Of a stretch of 64,000 nt of DNA, positions 43,465-54,400 are shown piece by piece (the first letter of the stretch is position 1; every line of letters starts with the position of its first letter). The translations under genes were made by a program, and so were the position numbers. Under the pieces are notes generated by a model, which made no database searches, was not told where the DNA came from, and saw only the letters and a list, made by a program, of their open reading frames with translations. Origin of the DNA: Ctena decussata (lineage: Eukaryota > Mollusca > Bivalvia > Lucinida > Lucinidae); NCBI GenBank assembly GCA_963989385.1, contig OZ022498.1, positions 102,161,298-102,225,297 of the forward strand. Reading direction: 5' to 3'.

Positions 43465-43602
43465 TGAAATTCTTGCAGTGCGAAATATGAATGATTATTA
43501 TGAAGGCGATATTGGCATATTTTTAAGATGTGCCGGTGTTGATACGGCTGTTGTTTTTCCGATGAGAAAGCGAACGGGATACATGCATTTTATATTTTGA
43601 TT
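43465..43602 (+). pseudogene. Sulfotransferase exon scrap
   Basis: ATTCTTGCAGTGCGAAATAT, TTTTTAAGATGTGCCGGTG and GTTGATACGGCTGTTG match 34420-34550 of the sulfotransferase exon (CAATCCTTGCAGTGTGAAATAT, TTTTAAGAAAGGTAGGCG, GTCGATGCAGCGGTTA). The reading gives FLRCAGVDTAVVFPMRKRTG, against VLRKVGVDAAVILPKRNQTG in the intact exon. A stretch of about 20 bases is missing in between, and both ends run into unrelated sequence. It is a decayed paralogue fragment about 9 kb downstream on the same strand; ordinary tandem gene duplication followed by loss fits best. Confidence 0.75.
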
Positions 43603-43711
43603 AAATAAACTAGGTGTAAGAGATAGTATTATATTGATTTCTTGAAAAATACTGTAACATGTGCATGTGAAAGATCCTCAAACTAAGTCACCGACAAGCA
43701 TTAAAATAACA

Positions 43712-43947
43712 GTCGCGACACGAGAAAACCAACAAAGTGGTTGTGCGCCCAGCGCAGACTCAAATTAGCCTGGACATCCGGCCAGTCTGACCAGAGTCTT
43801 CGCTGCCTGCATCGAACTACCTGAGACACTCAGCTACCTTTTAAGCGCTTAACAAAGGGTCTGATCAGACTAGGCGGATGCCCAGGCCGATATGAGTCTG
43901 CACTGGGGCGTACAATCAATTTGTCGGTTTTGTCATGTCGCGGCTCA
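43712..43947. mobile_element. MITE-1 palindromic element, copy
   Basis: GTCGCGACACGAGAAAACCA and TCGGTTTTGTCATGTCGCGG are inverted. Interior TTGTGCGCCCAGCGCAGACT pairs with AGTCTGCACTGGGGCG. Confidence 0.88.
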
Positions 43948-44278
43948 ACTATGAAAGTTAAAAAATTCTAAGAATAACAAAGTGCCATAACTGATCAAAT
44001 GACAATTAAAATTCAAAAGCAGATGCACTCTTTCTGAACTATATGGATCAATTAAATTAAACATGTGGCAAGAGTTGTTGGGACTAAGTCTGAGTTAGCA
44101 AATAGCCCCATCAATATTGGGCAATACAATAAAAAAAATCATATCCACATCTTCAGACTTTGTCTCATTAGACAATGTACAAAGTTTCAAATCAATCAAA
44201 CGAAAGACGCAGGAGAAGACGCAGTTCGCCGGAACGATAAACCGGTCCTTTACACGTGCTCTGACTATGTCTATGTGC

Positions 44279-44503
44279 AAGGGCGTAGCTACCTATACGG
44301 CAAATATGCTGGTGCGTATTGAAATTTTGTCAAAATTGACAAAATTTCAAAACGCACCTACATATTTGCATGCTGAAAATTTATAAATTAGAAAAGATTT
44401 CAAACCAATTGCCAAAGTGGCTGAAATTCTAGCTATTCCTTCAAGAAGTAGAGAATAAAACATAGTTGTGAGTATGATGAAATTGTACCTAGCTACGCCC
44501 CTG
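44279..44503. mobile_element. hAT-like MITE (GGGGCGTAGCTA ends)
   Basis: The left end AAGGGCGTAGCTACC and the reverse complement of the right end, CAGGGGCGTAGCTAGG, are inverted, with CTATGTGC (44271-44278) and ATGTGTGC (44504-44511) outside, six of eight identical. An 8-bp duplication with CAGGGGCGTAGC-like ends is what non-autonomous hAT elements show. The interior has a strong hairpin, GAAATTTTGTCAAAATTGAC and AAAATTTC at 44318-44352. Confidence 0.75.
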
Positions 44504-44559
44504 ATGTGTGCAGTCTAGTATGATCACACGCCTTTCACATACTAGTATCTTAAAGGCCC

Positions 44560-44800
44560 TATAGCTCTATAAACATGAAAATTTTCTTCACGGGGTATCG
44601 CTGCAAGCTTCTTTCCATGGTTTCTTCATTGTACAAATGACCGCGATCGGCCGACTTATAACAAATAAAACACCCAAGAGTTTCACATAAAAAGGGTTTG
44701 AAAAATTATTTGGGTCATTTTAGTTGGCAACTAAAATGACCTACTTTCGGTTTCATGTCCTTGAATAAAATGGTAAAAATACAATGTACAAGGGTGGGGC
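44560..44800 (+). repeat. Interspersed repeat family B, copy with inserted hairpin
   Basis: GGTATCGCTGCAAGCTTCTT, AATGACC, AAAACACCCAAGAGTTTCAC, CTTGAATAAAATGG match 9140-9290. A perfect hairpin GGTCATTTTAGTT..AACTAAAATGACC at 44713-44741 is absent from the 9240 copy. The 44801-45500 stretch has a poly-C/poly-G tract at 45280-45317 and no supported gene. Confidence 0.6.
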
Positions 44801-45539
44801 CCCATTCACTGTGGCGCTTTTGTTGATATTGCATCACTCAACCGGAAGCCAGAAAAGGAAAAATCACATTTTGTTGAGCGATTTGTAGCTTTTCAAAAGC
44901 CTGTTTTCCATAGTTTTGCCAGCTATTTGGATCAATTTATGCACATCAACCTACATTTTATCATCAAAAGTGAAGGTTGAAAGGCTTTTCATAATGATTT
45001 GTATTTGGACGTTTTTTACACTGATAGGACTATGGAGACTTTAAATAAGACTTTTTAAAAATGGGTTTCCTCACGACACGTCTCTATAGAAAGCAAACGT
45101 GACGTAATGTAAGTTATTGCAATCCAGCGTGCGCAGATGAAACATCAGAACAATGTAACTTTATGAAAGAAAGGTTGCAAGTTCAGACTGTCATCATGAG
45201 CATACTGCATGAATTTTCTTAAAGATCTGAAACTAAGATATTATGAAGATAACAGTATAGGCCATGAGCCAGATATGGTTTACCCCCCCCCCCCACCCCC
45301 ACCCCCACAGGGGGGGTTTTATAGACCGTACTTTTCTGGAAGTCCAGCATCTTTGAAATATTGTGCAACATGTTAGCCCTCCGGCGAGTGGGGCGTTAAG
45401 CTGTAACAGCCTGTTACAAACGTTACTCATTAAAAAAAATAAACATAAAATAAAAATTATCAAAAATTATATAAAAGAAATAAAAGTCACTTTCCTATGA
45501 TTAAAATTATAATAGAGTCTAATAGAACAATCTAGTAGC

Positions 45540-48500
45540 TAAAAGTTATGATGTTTGAAAGGTCACTTTAGCCTCTATGTTGTAATATACGTAACATTTG
45601 TCTTTACACTCCATTAAAATTGCTATTACGAACCAAAATACTTTCTTTTTGTAAGTTATTCCTTGAATATTAGACCATGTGTTTGTTTTACTGTATTAAA
45701 GACAATTTCTTGATCTTTTCAGAACTACAAAAATCATTATCCTATCTTGTATACTTTGGGAGAAATAGGATGTTGAAAACATTAGCGCCTCATAAAAGTT
45801 CCATATTACAATTATCGCTTTCTGTATAATTCAAGTGCTTGAACTAATCTGTTGGAATGGAAAACAACAGTAAAAGATGATATTGAATATGCCAGCCTAT
45901 TTGAACAGCAAGGAACAGTTCCACAATATTTTTAACGCATTTTAGTCGGCGATAATGATCGATTATATACGTTACCTAGGGCTATTTTTGTTAAAATCAT
46001 ATAATTTGAAGATTGAATTATTTTATTTCCTTTGGTAGCAGTTTCTTCATAAGATTTCTTTTAATATAAGAGAAATAATGCATTCTGTTTTATTTTCTAT
46101 GATAAGCTATTACTAGTAGTAACGTAAATAATATTAACATTTAAGATATTTCATTATAGTATCTTTATTCAGGTTTTTTTCCACTATCACATATAAATAA
46201 CACATATAAGTTTGGTGTTTCTTATGATATATTGTGTATATGGACCTATCAACACTTCTCTCAGTTATTACTTTTTAGGGATTCATGAGATGTGTTTCAT
46301 AAGTGATTAAACACAGTATACTTCAAATTGTAATGTTAAGGGCATTGACATATTCTGCACATGTAAAACGTGTTTTGCTGTTTACTTTGTTATTATATCA
46401 AATAAAAAAGTTTTTCAAAATGGCATTGCCCAGTTTGTTTCTTTTACAATTTGTACATTTGAGTTCTAAAGACAGTAACATACGTGAAATTTTGTTATAT
46501 ACAGCTGAAAAATGATAAAAAAAACATAATGAATAAATGAATAAAAAATAAATACAACTTCAGAAAAGATAAAGCCACAGCTATTAAATGCCAGCATTGA
46601 TTTTGCATATTGGGCTCGAATAAAATGATATACAATCAGTTTCATAACATTAAGAGCTAGGCGGTTTTGACGTGTTTAGTATAAAATAATCAGTATTCAA
46701 CAATCCAAAATGGAGTACCACCTTGTTTATTGACAGGATTTGGTATACTTTATATGTGCACACTGAAAAACTATAAAGCAGAACAGTAAACTTGAAGTTT
46801 GAAGACTTAAGCCAAACAAAGTTCTGCCTCAAAGCTAATGTAGATATTTGCTGGCAGCGTATAATTACTTACTTTTGTAAGACTATCGTATAATTTACAT
46901 TACCAAGGGAAACAACATTGCTGAATTACAGTTAAGAAACAAACAAACTTTTATAAATAATTAATGGTAGTGTCAATACATTGCTTTATTTATGTAACTA
47001 ACAATAATGTGTCAACCAGGAGTTTGGGAGAATAGTATATTAAACATTTAATAGAGAAAAGACACACTGGCAGTTTAGTAGTATACTGTAGCAATCTATA
47101 ATGCTATGTTTAAGGTGATCTGCATTCTATGCTCTTGTTTTTTGCTTTCTTGCTCTTTAAAGTCTAACTACATTTAATAATCTCTTAAAGAATCTCCCTG
47201 CATTCAATCATCTCTTAAAGAATCTATTCATCAAAGAACATAAAGATATGTTTAGTTGGACAATTTTATTTTTTTTCCAGGGACAGTGTTCCAGGAGCTC
47301 TGCATACATAAAGAAATGGCAAATGAAAATTACAGAATATCTTAATGTTGGTCATCGCTGTTCAGATTTTTATGAGCAAATCTTATTTGTTCTCCTTCAG
47401 AATGTACCCGGCTAAACTGTAGTTATGCTTTGCAGCATAATATTGAGAAAAAATAAAAAAAGAAGAAAAGCAAGACAAAACAAGTAACGTTTACAACTTA
47501 TTCATTGAGAGTTTATGAATTCTTCATTTCCGATATCCTTAACTAACAATACAGTATTTCTGAAGAGCAAATAGTCAAGCAATAGAAATAGTGCATACCT
47601 ATATATGCCAAGGAAGGGCTAACCTAAATAAATTACTGCATTAGATCTCCGTGACCTTGTAATACCATATTGTTTACTTTTAGCAATTAATATAGTTGTA
47701 AACTACTTATTTATGATATCTTTAATACTGCTTATCAAATCATCCTTGTCCAAATATGTTAAATACTGTTAGAGAATACAGCATTGTGACAATATCCAAA
47801 CAACAATTTTAATGCTTACAATATTGAAAATTGTCTCTGACTGAAATTTCGTATTTCGTAACACTTTTAGTCCTTGATAGTAACACTAAGTGGGAATAAA
47901 TACACGGGGTTTGCAAACTTACCTGACCAGTTAAGTATTTGTAACAACATAATGAAAAATAGAACTCCTGAACAGGCTGATGACAGAATGTTGTATGCGT
48001 TATAAAGTATGTTACTTTCTATAATTCTTAAATTTTTACACTGTTAATATTTTGTAATGTATTTGACGGCCGGGAACTGCATAAACAGATCACGTAGATC
48101 ACAAATTAACATGTAAGTTAGGATCACGGGAGCCACACATATTTGCCAACCTATGTAAAGCAGTTACTGTGCAATGAAGCTTGTGGCTGACGATTCGACT
48201 GACAGCATAGCAAAAATGGTGTTAATACCTGTCGGCAGAGTTGGTACTGCTTTTGATTGCCTCGGCTGGCAGTCACAGTTACATATATTAAATGGCTCAG
48301 CCAACAGCACATGTAGCGAAATTGGTTTTATCCTCATCATGACGTGAACCTAAATATTAATCAGTTGCAGCATATATCAACTTTTACTTACTTCATTATA
48401 GGCATAAAATTTAAACAAAAAAAAACTTATTTTTATGACGTCACTTTTACGTAAGACTGAATTGAAGGCAAGGTCAAACTGCTTCAGCTGTAACAACCTA

Positions 48501-49210
48501 TGTGCGTCTTGCTGAGTTCGTGTGTATTTCAAAGAGCTAAATTTGCCATCTGTCTACCAGTGGCAAGCTAATACTACAGCAATGAATAATTCATGCCGCC
48601 CGGGAACTAAAATTATGATAACAGATGACTCACAAATCTTATCCCCCGACAAATACAATTATGTAACGTAATGCTACTGTTAGTAAACACTTTCCGGTGT
48701 TTTTTTTTTTTTTTTATTTTTTTTATTTACCAGTTTGAGGACACATAACATTAGGGTTTCTTCATATTTACATATACAACAGTGTCTACTTAAGACATAA
48801 TACAGATAACACTGAAGAATAAAATGCAGCTGATGTTGGCTTTCTTAGCTTTTCTTGTCATTTTGTAGGTTATATTCTTCAAAAATAATATAGTTGCTGT
48901 CCCCATTTAATACATCCACTGCTAACTGCTGCCTTACTTATCTAAGCTGGGCATAAATCAAAGAAGATTGATGGAGCACGTATAAAGTTCAGTCCACCAA
49001 TTCAGAGATTTAGTCTGATTCTGGTGTGTTTTTTTCGTATTTTTGTTGTGATTATATACGTTACATATTTATGGTGACTGCTGGCGAGTTTTGTAAGGCT
49101 AATGTTTTTTACACTAGAACATTGAACAGTCATATATATGACAATTACTTTTCTCTACACTCCAATTCTTACAATCTGCTCCTTATATTACATTTATTTA
49201 GGCAATGAAG
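45540..49210 (+). mobile_element. Diverged AT-rich copy of the 36036-40105 element body
   Basis: The same ordered landmarks recur: GATCGATTATATACGTTACC (45957) against GATCGAAAATATTCGTTACC (36169); TAGTAGTAACGTAAATAATA (46117) against AGTAGTAACGTAAATAACTT (36316); GATGTGTTTCATAAGTGAT (46290) against GATGTGTTTTATACGTGAC; CAGTAACATACGT (46474) against CAGTAACATACGTAACATC; GTAATGCTACTGTTA (48667); ACTGCTAACTGCTGCCTTAC (48917). The TAGTCC termini are not found, so the ends are lost or diverged. No ORF above 76 codons. It is an older member of the same non-coding family. Confidence 0.7.
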
Positions 49211-50040
49211 AGGTACTAACGTCAAATACAATGTAAACTACGTTATACGGGTTAGTCAACTTATCCTTGACAATGTCAATTCCTTGAAACAGCGATTCAT
49301 GTACTAGCAGACAAAACCCAACATTATTTAGGGCAAATACTAACATGGGTATAACAATGGGTATTTCTATTATCATGTGAATATGTCAATTTGGGTAATG
49401 TAATTGACGTTATACGTTAACGCCCCAACGTACACAGGGCTAACATGTATCATTTTGTTTCTTATATAATGTAGTTTCAGAAAATTATAGGGTACAAAAC
49501 TCCCCCTGTAGGTGGAGGAGGGGGGGGGGTCTACGGTCAGCTCAAGGTCTAGTAGTATCACGAATTTAGAATCCAAATAATCATGAAATACTGTTTTCAT
49601 TAGGTTTCATGACCATTATTTACCGTTAAGACGGCAGCGTCTAGAGTCATCATGACTTTAAATTGTTCCAGCTTGATAAGCACTGACATGAACAGTTTGG
49701 TCAGTAGGAATGTCCAATTAGTATGTCACAGCATAACCGTAAACAATGCAATTATCATCTTCACTGACATTGTCGGGGAACCTGAAAATAGCCTACTTGT
49801 TAGGAGTTCTCTCCATCAAACATTCAGTTTTCTATCTAAACTCCGTCGCGGCTGTTGCTTTTAGTTTCTTTGCAATGTTAAGGTTTAGTTGCTTTGCTAT
49901 TGTAGCTTTCAGTTTACTTTTATTCTCAGCTTCTGTTTTTTTCTCTCTCTTTTCTTTCAAGCTTTCTGTTCAGCCGTTCCTCTTTCCTTCTAATCTTCCT
50001 TCAGGTTTAAGTGTCTTTGCCGCGTTAGTTTCTCCGTTAC
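49211..50040. other. Non-coding stretch
   Basis: A GGAGGAGGGGGGGGG tract lies near 49510-49530. The ORF at 49746-50135 is Ser/Phe/Leu-rich because it reads opposite the Glu/Lys/Arg-rich tail of the transposase remnant. Nothing else is supported. Confidence 0.4.
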
Positions 50041-51195
50041 TTAAGCTTTTAGCTTCATTTCATTCTCAGCTTCCCTCATGCTTTTCCTTTTTTCTCTTTC
50101 AAGCTTTCTTTTCTCCAGTTCGTCTTTCCTTCTAAGCTCTGCTTCATTCTTTTCATTGAGTTGTTTGTGAAACTCTTCACAAGTTATCATCCATGCTTGC
50201 ACCAAAACCCTCTTCTTGATACTTTCCGGCCCTGCAGGGACAGGAGGATAGAGTTGTGAGAAGTTTTCTGAAATTAATTCCTCTATGACTAAGGGATAAT
50301 CCCCCCCCCCCCCCCAAAAAAAAAAAAAAAAAAAAAAATTCCACAGAATCCACATGTTACCCGACTTGTTTACGAGCTTGAGGCAGATGCATTTTCACTG
50401 ATATTTTTGTTATGTATTATGGGATCAACTGTGTGCTGTCTGTTGCATTCAGGTTTGCCAGAAGCAAGCTAGCTTTACGGAAGGCACCTGCAGCAGAGAA
50501 ATAGAAATATGGAAATTGGACGTTTAAAAGTATAATCCATGTACATAGGATGGATGGATAAATGACTTGCGATTTTAGTCGTGCTCAACAGTACGTCAAT
50601 CATATCAGGCTGATGGGGGGGGGGGGACAATGAATTGCTGTGTGCTATGGAACGCCATTAACGGATGGAGAGATTTCCGCCTTGGAGGACTGAACTCGGG
50701 ATCGCTAGGTCAGCAGGCCTGCGCTTAACTCACCGAGCTTCATGAGAGTTGAAGTCAAGTTTTATGGGTTTATTGATAAGATGGCATATAATAAAAAAAT
50801 GATGAAAACGTATATTGACGAACGGATGAGTGCAGGTATGAATGGACGAACACAGACGGGAAGGCGAAACCTGTGTTTACATCTTGAGATACTCGTTTAA
50901 TATATAAAAAAAAACTACCTTTGGTTTTACATGCAGCTAGCGAGTAGACTTGATCCATTACATACGATAGGACAACTGGGAACTTTGCTCAGTTTAGAAC
51001 CATGTTTTGTTCAGAAAACATAGGTTGGAATCCATTGCTGAAAATTTTCTCCAATGGTCCATATATGGCGACGTCTTGTGGTTGTAATATCTGTGTAGTG
51101 TTGGCTGGGAGACCAAGAAGCTCCTCATGTCGTCCTACTTCTTTGCAAGTGCAACAATAAACTTTTGTATCATGACTTTTGACACTGGGAAGCAT
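50041..51195 (-). pseudogene. Pogo/Jerky-like DDE transposase remnants
   Basis: Read on the minus strand, three blocks appear in the order expected for the pogo-type DDE_1 family. First, at 51190-51030, ELLGLPANTTQILQPQDVAI followed by YGPLEKIF, the block around the third catalytic region (family form LPPNTTHLLQPLDVGIFGPLK). Second, at about 50500-50430, AFRKASLLLANLNATDSTQL IP, corresponding to AFRKSGIYPFN. Third, at 50240-50041, a charged tail SIKKRVLVQAWMITCEEFHK then LNEKNEAELRRKDELEKRKL, a likely coiled coil. The blocks are out of frame with one another, interrupted by a SINE (50543-50745) and poly-C/poly-A (50300-50338). The DNA-binding and first catalytic regions are missing. It is a dead element, with fair confidence. 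Confidence 0.65.
50543..50745 (-). mobile_element. tRNA-derived SINE remnant (family S1)
   Basis: ATAGGATGGATGGATAAATG, ACTTGCGATTTTAGTCGTGC, GTGTGCTATGGAACGCCATT, GAACTCGGGATCGCTAGGTC and AGCAGGCCTGCGCTTAACTC align with the 4740-4935 copy. The minus-strand tRNA-like head at 50690-50745 is mutated in the B box. It lies inside the pogo-like remnant, so it inserted later. Confidence 0.7.
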
Positions 51196-51713
51196 CGCAT
51201 AGTCCTATGTTTCAGGTAGTTTCATGTAACTAGAACATTCTGGTCTGATTCAGATAGCATTCTCGATTGGCCAAAGGAAGAGTTTGTGTCTATATCTCTT
51301 GCATGATTATAATGTACAGTTTACCATCATATGACCAATAAGATTTTACTTTCTTTGCCTTCTTGAACTGGGTCATTTTATCAACTAATTTCTGGTTTTC
51401 TGGGGTAAAGTCCTCTGTCATGTAAATATTAGATAATCTGAAGCGCGCGTCATAAACTTGGGCTTTTGTCTTAGAAGAAACAAATTTAACAATGACCTAT
51501 CTATTGTTGTTATCGTTGCGTTTGCCTATTGGATGGCATCGATCGATTTCTGCATCAGAAACTGACTGGCCTATTGGAAGGGCTTCATTTAGAATATCTA
51601 GAACTGTAGACTCACGTTCAATAGAATCATTAAATGGCACATTGTTTAGCCGAATGTTGTTACGACGGCCGTATTGTTCCAGATCATTCAATCCTTTGTT
51701 TACTTTACACATT

Positions 51714-51951
51714 TGAGCCGCAACACGAGAAAACCAACAATGTGGTTGTGCGCCCAGCGCAGACTCAGATCAGCCTGGGCAGCCGCCCAGTTTGAAAAGA
51801 CTCTTCGTTAAGTGCTTAAAGGGTAGCTAAGGGTATAAGCTACCTCCATGCGGACAGCGAAGACTCTGATCAGACTAGGCGGATGCCCAGGCTGATCTGA
51901 GTCTGCGCTGGGCGCAAAACCACATTGTTGGTTTTGTCGTGTCGCGGCTCA
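51714..51951. mobile_element. MITE-1 palindromic element, near-consensus copy
   Basis: TGAGCCGCAACACGAGAAAA and GTTTTGTCGTGTCGCGGCTC A are the ends. GTGCGCCCAGCGCAGACTCA pairs with TGAGTCTGCGCTGGGCGC. It interrupts the LINE ORF1 relic and serves as the empty-site reference for the interrupted copy at 25134-27660. Confidence 0.92.
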
Positions 51952-52258
51952 TTTGTTTTTCCAAACATTTTACAGTTGTATCCCTTTCCTCGAGTTCCGC
52001 TTTTTAGGGACGCGATTTCAGATTTTTTTCCTTTAGAACAGGATTCATTACTTCGGTTTTAAACCTTCTTAACGCATCATCGACTGCCCTTGTTATATTA
52101 TTAACGATCGACTTTTCGACCGATTTTTTCAATCACTGACTTTATCCATGCTTCAACTGTTGGCTGCAACTGTATATGTATATAACGGACACAAAGTCCT
52201 TCATGACGTCAGGATCCATAAAACTCTTTTTCATTGCCTCTGGCAGCGAATGAATCTG

Positions 52259-52499
52259 GCCCCGAGGTTATAAAACTTTTTTCATGCTCAACTCAGCTGA
52301 GCATGAAATTTTACCTGCAAATAAATAGCAAATTACTGATAAGTACAGTTGTTTTCTTGCTCAGTTTCGCTGAGTATCAAATTTTCTCTGATTATATATA
52401 TGAAAATGCCAACATAAGTTGGCATTTTCCTATTTATCAGCCGAAAAAATTTCATGCTCAGCTGAGTTGAGCACGAAAAAAGTTTTATAACCTCGGGGC
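52259..52499. mobile_element. MITE with GCCCCGAGGTTATAAAAC ends and CTG duplication
   Basis: GCCCCGAGGTTATAAAACTT followed by CATGCTCAACTCAGCTGAGC is mirrored by GCTCAGCTGAGTTGAGCACG and AAGTTTTATAACCTCGGGGC. CTG lies outside at 52256-52258 and 52500-52502. A central hairpin (AAAATGCCAACATAAGTTGGCATTTT) is also present. It splits the LINE ORF1 relic after the AAELNQ codons. Confidence 0.9.
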
Positions 52500-53031
52500 C
52501 TGGTTCAGTTCAGCTGCTTCCTTTAAGTCAGGGAGGGAGCCGCTGCGCCGTAATTGAGAATAAGACCTTTCAACCCCAGGAGACTCATCTGCTTTACGTT
52601 TTATGTTTGCGTCAGACACCTGTTTTGGATTTTCACTGGAGGCCATTTTGTTAAACGAACAGATTGTGGTAACTTGTGTGGTAACCTCGTATGATCTCAT
52701 CTGATAGTCTGCGTCCTTTTCAACAGTATATGCCTGACAATATACTATGGTACTTAAATGTTACTTTAATGTTACTATAATGAATAATGTTACTATACTG
52801 TTACTATATAACCTGAATGAATGTACGGTTGATGGAGGAGTTATAACTAATATGCAGGGAGAACATAATAATGATATATTACTCTGCTCTTAATTACGAA
52901 AAGAAGAAGAAGAAAAAATACGTCCTAGATATTGGTATAATGACAACAGTAAAATTAAAAGAATAGTTTCTTAAAATTTATATTAAAGTGCATCCCTGTC
53001 AAATTCTAGAAAGTACCATTCAAACTGAAAA

Positions 53032-53270
53032 TGAGCTGCGACACGAAAAAACCAACAAAGTGGCATGTGCGCCCAGCGCAGACTCAGATCAGCCTGGGCA
53101 TCCGCCCAGTCTGGTCAGAGTCTTTGCTGTCCGCATGAATGTAGCTTAGACTCTTAGCTACCCTTTAAGCGCTTAGCGAAGACTCTGATCAGACTGGGCG
53201 GATGACCAAGCTGCTCTGATTCTGCGCTGGGCGCAAAACCACTTCGTTGTTTTTCTCGTGTCGCAGCTCA
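53032..53270. mobile_element. MITE-1 palindromic element, copy
   Basis: TGAGCTGCGACACGAAAAAA and TTTTTCTCGTGTCGCAGCTC A are inverted. The centre TAGACTCTTAGCTACCCTTT,AAGCGCTTAGCGAAGACTC is in the opposite order to copies such as 51714, that is, this copy is reversed. Confidence 0.9.
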
Positions 53271-53362
53271 AATATTTACTTAACTTCAATCTACAGTTGT
53301 AATGAAACAGACACGGTGCCCGGCTGTCCATGGGGTACCAGCAACGACCTGTGATTGTGGCA

Positions 53363-53440
53363 TGAGCCGCGACACGACAAAACCAACAAAGTTTCATGTG
53401 CGCCATGTGAAAACATATTAGCCTGGGCATCCACCCAGTC
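53363..53440. mobile_element. MITE-1 solo left end
   Basis: TGAGCCGCGACACGACAAAA, CCAACAAAGTTTCATGTGCG and AGCCTGGGCATCCACCCAGT match the left half of MITE-1. No right arm follows. Confidence 0.8.
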
Positions 53441-53719
53441 ATTCGGACGCCATGTGCCCGCTGGGATAACATTAAAAGGGGAACATAATGAACTAGAAAT
53501 GTGTCCATAGGACAGGGATGCCCTCGCCTAGTGCCCTAAGTAAGATGGCGCCTTGTTTAAGGTACTGGCACTTGTAGCATAACTAGGTTCACAAAGGCAG
53601 ACTTCTGTGGTACATGTCTTATTGTTTTCCTTGGGCAGACGTATTGTGCTAAAAATGGATGCCATGCAACTTTCCAAAAGAAATAGCCCGGAAACAAGTA
53701 ACTTTTCAAAAACTAACAA

Positions 53720-54400
53720 ACGGAAACCATTATTGTATGAAATGAAGTCGAAAGAGGGCCATAACTCCCACAATAATTGACGGATTTTACCAAACATGGA
53801 TCTTGACCTGTATTTTATGATTATATACATGTACCTGTGTATAAAATATGAATTCAATACACCAATGCTTTCAAAAGATATCGAACGGAAACCATTTTTT
53901 TCATACAATATAAAGTCGAAAAAGGGCAATAACTCCCACAATAATCGAGGGATTTTGCCCAGCATCTAACTAGACCTGTATTTAATGATTATATACGTGT
54001 ACCTGTGTATAAAATATGAATTCAATGCACCAATGCTTTCAAAAGATATCGAACGGAAACCATTTTTTCATACAAAAAAAAGTCGAAAAAGGGTCATAAC
54101 TCCCATAATAATCGACGGATTTAGCCTAACATCGAACTTGACCTTTATTTTATGACTATATACCTGTGTATAAAATATGAATTCAATACACCAATGCTTT
54201 CAAAAGATATCGAACGGAAACCATTTTTTTTCATACAAAATGAAGTCGAAAAAGGGCTATAACTCCCACAATAATCGACGGATTTTACCCAACATCGAAC
54301 TTGACCTGTATTTTATGACCTCTGTATGAAATATGAATTCAATACACCAATGCTTTCAAAAGATATTGAACGGAAACCATTTCGTCCGGGACGTACGTAC
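53720..54400 (+). repeat. Tandem repeat of about 165-170 bp, four units
   Basis: Each unit carries CGGAAACCATTTTTTTCATA, AAGTCGAAAAAGGGC, ATAACTCCCACAATAATCGA, GGATTTTACCCAACATCGAA, CTTGACCTGTATTTTATGA, and TATGAATTCAATACACCAAT, GCTTTCAAAAGATAT. The last unit ends in GTCCGGGACGTACGTACGC and a TACGTACG-rich palindromic run at 54390-54440. Confidence 0.85.

Larger units (their letters stand above)
51290..52646 (-). pseudogene. LINE ORF1 (L1-type RNA-binding protein) relic with two MITE insertions
   Basis: The minus-strand ATG at 52646 starts MASSENPKQVSDANIKRKAD and runs to LPDLKEAAELNQ, where a MITE (52259-52499) interrupts. After it come LPEAMKKSFMDPDVMKDFVS and a coiled-coil stretch (AVDDALRRFKTEVMNPVLKE, KAELEERDTTVKCL) with frame breaks. 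A second MITE (51714-51951) follows, then LNDLEQYGRRNNIRLNNVPF, DAEIDRCHPIGKR and, in another frame, KFVSSKTKAQVYDARFRLSN and KVKSYWSYDGKLYIIIMQ to a stop at 51290-51292. A coiled coil followed by YGRRNNIRI..GVP and ..HRIGK..VKF is the L1 ORF1 (Transposase_22) layout, which packages LINE RNA. No ORF2 follows. At least two frameshifts and one stop make it inactive. Confidence 0.85.

Noticed and set aside
49746..50135. 129-codon Ser/Phe/Leu-rich ORF
   Set aside because: It lies opposite the Lys/Glu/Arg-rich tail of the pogo-like transposase and is its antisense shadow.
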